Virus record (IMG/VR): IMGVR_UViG_3300012920_000023
Location: 49,464-113,463 of that record
Source of the DNA: a virus
Length of the DNA: 64,000 nucleotides
Strand: one strand, 5' to 3'
The notes under the pieces are model-generated. The model made no database searches. It worked only from the letters and a program-made list of their open reading frames with translations, and was not told the origin of the DNA. Of the stretch, positions 59,851-64,000 are shown piece by piece. The first letter of the stretch is position 1. Every line of letters begins with the position of its first letter. The translations under genes were made by a program, and so were the position numbers.

Positions 59851-60297
59851 ATGACTACTATCACTTTCCGACACTGCCCCGAAATCCTAGAAGACATCGA
59901 GGGTACAATTGAGTCCAATCAAGTATGGGTTGAGTTGTTCGATTCAAGACATTACATTCCAATCAACATCGACAAAACCCCAAACACTGAGGGTCTGAAT
60001 CTTGAGGTATTCGAGGTCTATGCTTATGTACATGGATCAGTCAAACTTTCTCTTACCCCTTTTCATTGTAATTGGGATGCCGGAGTTGCAGGACGTATCT
60101 TCATCGAACAGCAAATTGAGGGCGAGGCAAAGGTTAAGAGAGTTGAAAAGGTAATCAAGTACCTTAACGACTTCCTTAATAATGACGCATTTGAGTATTA
60201 TGATGAGGAGGGGGAGATAGAGGAGTTTAATGGCAACATGGAGGAATGTATGGAATATGCGAGTAAGTTAGGCTTGGAAGCAGAGTTCGTTTACTGA
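59851..60297 (+). CDS. Early-type hypothetical protein, acidic
   Basis: 148 residues, beta-rich N-terminal half (TITFRHCPEILEDIEG) and very acidic C-terminal part (YYDEEGEIEEFNGNMEECM). The end (ECMEYASKLGLEAEFVY) resembles other small phage proteins. No family recognised. Confidence 0.62.
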   Translation: MTTITFRHCPEILEDIEGTIESNQVWVELFDSRHYIPINIDKTPNTEGLNLEVFEVYAYVHGSVKLSLTPFHCNWDAGVAGRIFIEQQIEGEAKVKRVEKVIKYLNDFLNNDAFEYYDEEGEIEEFNGNMEECMEYASKLGLEAEFVY

Positions 60298-60392
60298 ACA
60301 ATCACTTGATGAAGATGAAGTTTAAAGACTAAAAGGCCCGGCGACCTAGGTTTAGGAAGTTGTGCCCGAGTGAATGAACCCGGGGGGATCAC

Positions 60393-60419
60393 AGTACCAT
60401 AAGGCTGTACTATGGTGCT
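60393..60419 (+). repeat. GCACC/GGTGC-type stem-loop element (variant)
   Basis: AGTACCATA pairs with TATGGTGCT with one G-U pair, in the 311-bp gap before the gene at 60608. The gap holds this and the next element and no gene that I can support. Confidence 0.55.
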
Positions 60420-60476
60420 CTCAGTGCGGATCGTTCTGATCTAATGTACACACACGGGTCGTGTCTGTTGCCGGTT

Positions 60477-60501
60477 GCACCATTAATGACACTTATGGTG
60501 C
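60477..60501 (+). repeat. GCACC/GGTGC stem-loop element
   Basis: GCACCAT pairs with ATGGTGC (7 bp perfect), before the promoter at 60545. Confidence 0.68.
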
Positions 60502-60544
60502 TCTGTAAACCCCTAAAAATAAATAAACTTTTACTGTTTTTTAC

Positions 60545-60607
60545 TTGACTATGCTAACGATGCGATGTAGTATGTATATATATTAATAGAGGCTTAAGGA
60601 GGCCATC
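60545..60607 (+). promoter_or_regulatory. Promoter and SD-hairpin leader of the 60608 gene
   Basis: TTGACT (60545-60550), 17-bp spacer, TAGTAT (60568-60573). Hairpin GGCT (60591-60594), loop TAAGGA, GGCC (60601-60604). Confidence 0.76.
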
Positions 60608-60811
60608 ATGACAGTATCAAAAATGACAGTATGGGTGATTGAGATTTGGCAAGTTGGATACGACCCTGTTTTATTCACAGCGTCAACTCGTGAAAAGGCG
60701 ATTGAGATGGCCGAAAAGGCTCTTGAGCCATACTCACTTGAGGTTGAGAATGGCGAACGAGGATACGAGTTGACGAGTACAACGCTCGATGAAGTTTTTG
60801 AAGTTCACTAG
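60608..60811 (+). CDS. Small early protein, paralogue B
   Basis: 67 residues, MTVSKMTVWVIEIWQVGYDPVLFTAS... It shares with the product of 59414 the WVIE(V/I)W, VLFTAS, AE.AL.PY and EVENG.RG.ELTSTTLDEVFEV segments, so the two are recent paralogues. Unknown function. Confidence 0.7.
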   Translation: MTVSKMTVWVIEIWQVGYDPVLFTASTREKAIEMAEKALEPYSLEVENGERGYELTSTTLDEVFEVH

Positions 60812-60828
60812 CAGTTAAGGAGACTGAC

Positions 60829-61095
60829 ATGACAGACCATGAAGCAAAAGAGAAGATTGAAGAGACCCTCGCCCGAGTCAAGGGGGAGGAGAAGTGTGAA
60901 GTTGACATTGATGATGTTGCTCACCTCGGCTCAAGGAGTTTCTATCTCGTTGAGGATGAAGAGGGCGATACTCATATCGTTCGGGTTGGCACCGAGGGAG
61001 TATGCATTTGGGAGAGCCGACCGTCAAACGCATGGGGAGGACGCCTTGATGAACGATGGGACGAGATAAAGGAGATGGAAACCGATTATCTCTAA
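60829..61095 (+). CDS. Small acidic hypothetical protein
   Basis: 88 residues; a helical start (DHEAKEKIEETLARVKGEEK) and a beta segment (RSFYLVEDEEGDTHIVRVGTEGVCIWES). No family recognised. Its ATG has AAGGAG upstream and it shares the promoter of paralogue B. Confidence 0.6.
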   Translation: MTDHEAKEKIEETLARVKGEEKCEVDIDDVAHLGSRSFYLVEDEEGDTHIVRVGTEGVCIWESRPSNAWGGRLDERWDEIKEMETDYL

Positions 61096-61152
61096 GGGGA
61101 TTGGCGTTTAAGCCACCCGGAGAATAATGTGATTGAGATTGATTAAGTTGAC

Positions 61153-61178
61153 AGCACCTTTACGAGTATTAATGGTGC
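61153..61178 (+). repeat. GCACC/GGTGC stem-loop element
   Basis: GCACC (61154-61158) and GGTGC (61174-61178). Flanking sequence duplicates that of 59713, showing cassette copying. Confidence 0.65.
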
Positions 61179-61221
61179 AGTGTAAGTGTCTGTTTTTGTT
61201 TAAAGTTTTTTATTTTTTTAT

Positions 61222-61304
61222 TTGACAAACAAACCTGTGTGGGTTATAACTGTCTTATAGGGTAGGTTAGGATTTAAGGTTAGATAATTTTTAAGGAGAA
61301 AATA
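61222..61304 (+). promoter_or_regulatory. Promoter and SD-hairpin leader of the 61305 gene
   Basis: TTGACA (61222-61227), 17-bp spacer, TATAAC (61245-61250). Hairpin ATTTTT (61287-61292), loop AAGGA, GAAAAT (61298-61303). Confidence 0.76.
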
Positions 61305-61685
61305 ATGGGAACTACAAAGATGAACAAGATTGAAGAAACAACTAGCAACATCAAGGTTGCGTACATGGAGGGCGGTCGTAAGGTTGTTCTTCTAACTCAC
61401 AGAGATGAGGGAGAGAGGCCGATTGAGGGCGAGATGGCTCACATTACAATATACAATAAGATTACAGAGGATTATTGTGACCCGGAAAATGGGGGTTGGT
61501 CAGTAGAGACAATTCATAGCGAGTTGGCTTCTTGCCCTATGGTTCGATATAACGAAAAGTGGGTTAAGTTTTTCATAGAGGGCTTGGCAAGCCAAATTGA
61601 AAAATGGGAGACGGAAGATGGTTATGATTGTTATATCGCCTTTGAGAAGCATAAAGGGCAATTAGAAAATACTTGGAACATCTAA
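61305..61685 (+). CDS. Early-type hypothetical protein
   Basis: 126 residues, mixed alpha/beta, acidic (GGRKVVLLTHRDEGERP, WVKFFIEGLASQIEKWET). No family recognised. Confidence 0.62.
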   Translation: MGTTKMNKIEETTSNIKVAYMEGGRKVVLLTHRDEGERPIEGEMAHITIYNKITEDYCDPENGGWSVETIHSELASCPMVRYNEKWVKFFIEGLASQIEKWETEDGYDCYIAFEKHKGQLENTWNI

Positions 61686-61745
61686 AATACGGGTGAGACT
61701 CATTGAGATCAGAGGGTCGCCCCTCTGTTTGTTGGTAATAGCATT

Positions 61746-61770
61746 GCACCATGTGCCCATACTATGGTGC
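61746..61770 (+). repeat. GCACC/GGTGC stem-loop element
   Basis: GCACCAT pairs with ATGGTGC, before the promoter at 61815. Confidence 0.66.
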
Positions 61771-61814
61771 TCTATAACCGGCCGAAATCATTTTAAGTTT
61801 TCTATCTTTTTTAG

Positions 61815-61881
61815 TTGACTTTCAATATGGGTCGAGTTATGGTCAATCAACATCAACGCTAAGGTCTAAAGGAGGCCCATA
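61815..61881 (+). promoter_or_regulatory. Promoter and SD-hairpin leader of the 61882 gene
   Basis: TTGACT (61815-61820), 17-bp spacer, TATGGT (61838-61843). Hairpin GGTC (61863-61866), loop TAAAGGA, GGCC (61874-61877), one wobble. Confidence 0.7.
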
Positions 61882-62157
61882 ATGATTATCGTATTAAACC
61901 CTAAGAGTCAGATGACAGTTCACCAAAACTTTGACGGAGTGAACGAGGGGACGCTCATAGCACTCGACTGCTTCGATATGCATCACAGGATTAGCAGTGA
62001 GGATTATGACAAAGCCTGTTATTACGTCGGTGAGTTCATTGACGGACGATGGGAATATACCGGGTTCACTGACCAAGAGGAGGCACTCAGATTTCAACTT
62101 GAATGCCTTGGCGATCATCATGCTACACGCATGGGCAAACTCACCTACAACAAGTAA
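61882..62157 (+). CDS. Small early-type hypothetical protein
   Basis: 91 residues, beta-rich then helical (FTDQEEALRFQLECLGDHHATR). No family recognised. Followed closely by the next gene. Confidence 0.62.
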   Translation: MIIVLNPKSQMTVHQNFDGVNEGTLIALDCFDMHHRISSEDYDKACYYVGEFIDGRWEYTGFTDQEEALRFQLECLGDHHATRMGKLTYNK

Positions 62158-62172
62158 TCAAGAGGAGAAATC

Positions 62173-62805
62173 ATGACCTATCAAGATTTAAGCGAGCATT
62201 CGTTCAGTAAAGCAGTCACATCCTATGGCACTCACTTATTATGGGAGTCGGTATCAGATGGCGAGGTTAAGCATCTCGTTGTCCCCCACGAGACCCTGTT
62301 AAGGCATTATAATCAACACAACGTCGAGCCGTTCCTAGATGATCCGGAGTTAGCCTTTAAGAAGCCACTAAAGGGCGTCTCAGACGTATCTTTTGAGTTC
62401 CCTTGGTTCCACTTTAGGTCAGAGGGGTTTGCCCTTGATGTGAGCCTAAAAGACCTATTTGACTATGGCGATATTGAAGCCGAGAATTTCACGGTCAATG
62501 ACGAGGAGTTTGTCCTAAGCAACGGACTGACAATGTTGGGCGAGGTGATCGGCTTTAATGAGAACTTGCTTATCGTTCGACCTAACTTAAAGGGCTTCAA
62601 TAACCTAGTTAAAAAGTTGACATACACGCTAGAAGTGTCGGGTCTGAGTAATGAGTCGATCATGTGGCTTAGTGATCCGGTTCCATACTATGAGACGGTT
62701 TGTATGAAGCGGTTGAGTGCAATCGACCTCAAGCCGGAGGATCATCTGATAACCTGCCGTCCGGTTGAGGGCAAGACGGTGTATTTCGCAGAGCCGGTAG
62801 GTTGA
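62173..62805 (+). CDS. Early-type hypothetical protein
   Basis: 210 residues, acidic, beta-rich (FTVNDEEFVLSNGLTMLGEVIGFNENLLIVRPN). No family recognised. GAGGAG precedes the ATG; same operon as the 91-residue gene. Confidence 0.62.
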   Translation: MTYQDLSEHSFSKAVTSYGTHLLWESVSDGEVKHLVVPHETLLRHYNQHNVEPFLDDPELAFKKPLKGVSDVSFEFPWFHFRSEGFALDVSLKDLFDYGDIEAENFTVNDEEFVLSNGLTMLGEVIGFNENLLIVRPNLKGFNNLVKKLTYTLEVSGLSNESIMWLSDPVPYYETVCMKRLSAIDLKPEDHLITCRPVEGKTVYFAEPVG

Positions 62806-62906
62806 CTTTGAGCGATTTATTTCCTTAAGCCGGAGAGGTTAGTAGACAAGACCTAAGCACGCTCCTACAATGCCGAGGATCAAAACCCTCTCATATAGGA
62901 TTCATT

Positions 62907-63278
62907 ATGCTTAGAGATCTCTTAATGTTTATCCATGACTTTGTCTCTCATCCTCTTATGGCCATTTTTAGGTTAATGGGTCTTAACATAGTAAGCCGGG
63001 TGGTTCACGACTTAACTCTGCCGGCAGATATGAATGGGGCGATAGTTATAAACGGCGATGAGTATATGTTTGAAGAGCGTATGGCTCATGATGATATAGG
63101 TGCCCTGTTAAGTGAGGTGTTTAATAGCACTAATGGACGCATGAAAGCCGGATGCGTTGATCAAGACAAGTGGGCGGTGTCTTTTATTGGTCGGGACGGT
63201 GAGTGGCACACGTTCATTGAAGACACGGCGGTTGATGCGTGTCTCTCTGCCCTAGTCAGTATCAGTGAGGGCACTTAG
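62907..63278 (+). CDS. HNxxxHPLM-family protein with C-terminal extension
   Basis: 123 residues. The first 35 residues (MFIHDFVSHPLMAIFRLMG...VVHDLTLP) match the 60-residue protein at 53917 (VHNLVAHPLMEVLHLIG...IHDATLP). An extra domain of about 80 residues follows (YMFEERMAHDDIGALLSEVFN). Function unknown. Confidence 0.65.
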   Translation: MLRDLLMFIHDFVSHPLMAIFRLMGLNIVSRVVHDLTLPADMNGAIVINGDEYMFEERMAHDDIGALLSEVFNSTNGRMKAGCVDQDKWAVSFIGRDGEWHTFIEDTAVDACLSALVSISEGT

Positions 63279-63297
63279 TGGGTCTATGCACTCGCTT

Positions 63298-63323
63298 GCA
63301 CCATTAGCAGTCACTAAAGGTGC
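63298..63323 (+). repeat. GCACC/GGTGC stem-loop element
   Basis: GCACC (63298-63302) and GGTGC (63319-63323). A direct repeat, ATAGGAAGTCG(G/C)TTCCT, follows at about 63334-63380, each copy with a GGAAGTCGCTTCC-like inverted repeat. Confidence 0.62.
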
Positions 63324-63411
63324 TCCCGTATATAGGAAGTCGGTTCCTGTTTAGCCCGGTAATAGGAAGTCGCTTCCTATTTAAATATTTCAAACTTTCT
63401 TTCTTTTTTAC

Positions 63412-63479
63412 TTGACTAACAGGTGGGTTTAGGGTATTATATATACATCATCAAAGATAGGTTCAGAAAGGAACAAAAG
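63412..63479 (+). promoter_or_regulatory. Promoter and SD-hairpin leader of the 63480 gene
   Basis: TTGACT (63412-63417), 17-bp spacer, TATTAT (63435-63440). Hairpin GTTC (63461-63464), loop AGAAAG, GAAC (63471-63474). Confidence 0.76.
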
Positions 63480-63860
63480 ATGAGAAGATTATATGATCAA
63501 AAAGTAACAATCCGACCCAATCTTCATACGGGTTGGAAGTTGAACAAGACCCCCCTTACGACGGTTCATTCGGGCCGGCTTGGTAAGAGTGAGACTCACG
63601 TCTTCACCTGCTCAATCAAATGCACCGACGCCGTGGTCAGACCTAGCGGTCAACGTAAGGCCGAGAATGAGGGCGAGAAAACGGTACACGCCGGCCTTAT
63701 TGGGGAGTTGATACCCACGGTAGCCATAGACCCGTATTTCGCCCGACAGGTTGAATATGCCCCCCACAAGGGCGACAAGTTTTTTCATATCAATGGGGAG
63801 CGTTATGACGGGGGAGGAATCATCACGGCGATTGGGCACTTGTTTTACCTAGTTGAGTAA
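63480..63860 (+). CDS. Early-type hypothetical protein
   Basis: 126 residues from MRRLYDQKVTIRPNLH; an in-frame ATG at 63423 lies inside the promoter and is rejected. Basic N-terminal half, beta-rich, with KFFHINGERYDGGGIITAIG near the end. No family recognised. Confidence 0.63.
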   Translation: MRRLYDQKVTIRPNLHTGWKLNKTPLTTVHSGRLGKSETHVFTCSIKCTDAVVRPSGQRKAENEGEKTVHAGLIGELIPTVAIDPYFARQVEYAPHKGDKFFHINGERYDGGGIITAIGHLFYLVE

Positions 63861-63909
63861 GATGCCCGGGGCGGTGGGCATGTGGGGCGACGGCGAGAGG
63901 GGGGAGATT

Positions 63910-63933
63910 GCACCTTATAGCGTTTAATGGTGC
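63910..63933 (+). repeat. GCACC/GGTGC stem-loop element
   Basis: GCACC (63910-63914) and GGTGC (63929-63933). A second imperfect copy (GGAGCAC...GGTGC) follows at about 63944-63972, and a T-poor stretch runs to the window end, so the next cassette probably continues outside. Confidence 0.6.
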
Positions 63934-64000
63934 TATCACTTTTGGAGCACGTTAATAACCATTAATGGTGCAATGTAAGTGGTTAAAAATAAATGAAAAC

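Noticed and set aside
35529-63933. GCACC...GGTGC stem-loops as ordinary intrinsic terminators
   Set aside because: No T-run follows the stems directly; the T-rich tract lies 20-50 nt later as part of the promoter. The only clear intrinsic terminator is at 37100-37126.
1-64000. tRNA genes, CRISPR arrays, insertion sequences or integrase/attachment sites
   Set aside because: I saw no cloverleaf with a convincing T-arm, no regular direct-repeat array, no transposase and no integrase. A covariance-model search for tRNAs would be decisive, but I could not run one.

Overview
The window is a 64 kb piece of a tailed-phage genome with a contractile tail (myovirus morphology). The evidence is a long run of tail and baseplate genes: a tail-assembly chaperone with a -1 frameshift, a tape measure, gp53-, gp27/gpD-, gp5-, gp25- and gp6-like baseplate proteins, and several very large fibre-like proteins. 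Terminase, portal and capsid genes are not seen here, so both ends lie inside the genome. Promoters of sigma70 type, good Shine-Dalgarno (SD) sites, a lipoprotein and a small SLT-type muralytic enzyme suggest a Gram-negative host. The host cannot be named from this sequence.

Layout. (1) 1-5733, minus strand: two giant repetitive fibre or adhesin proteins; the first runs off the left edge. (2) 5902-9188: a gamma-glutamylcyclotransferase-like protein and a class II (B12-dependent) ribonucleotide reductase. (3) 9201-28030: the tail/baseplate operon, interrupted by a reverse-strand block of five small genes (16215-18044), two of them membrane proteins. (4) 28041-35163: lipoprotein, MazG, muralytic enzyme, ThyX, DUF3310, a PD-(D/E)XK-type protein, PhoH and small unknowns. 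(5) 35321-39937: small early-type genes, each with its own promoter cassette, plus a reverse pair holding a probable regulator and a papain-like protein. (6) 40023-47435: RuvC-like and SNase-like nucleases, a possible ADP-ribosyltransferase-like protein, a Cas4-like nuclease, a KhpA-like KH protein and unknowns. (7) 47502-57894: replication and recombination (DnaC-like loader, DnaB-like helicase, DnaG-like primase, SSB, SF2 helicase, RecA). (8) 58169-64000: a second zone of small orphan genes with promoter cassettes.

How it works together. Class II RNR, ThyX and MazG supply and clean nucleotides. Loader, helicase, primase, SSB and RecA replicate and recombine the genome, and the nucleases resolve and trim DNA. 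The small-gene zones look like modular early or host-takeover genes.

The most striking signals are regulatory. Early-type genes are preceded by a standard cassette: a GCACC...GGTGC stem-loop, a T-rich tract, a TTGACW-N17-TAKWAT promoter, and a short leader in which the SD sits in the loop of a hairpin. The arms of that hairpin differ from gene to gene but remain complementary. A 12-bp palindrome, GCACWCGWGTGC, occurs seven times. Three otherwise unrelated proteins share an N-terminal tag of the form MxL(D/N/Q)EAIxI, which could be a head-targeting peptide. These are reported as separate findings.
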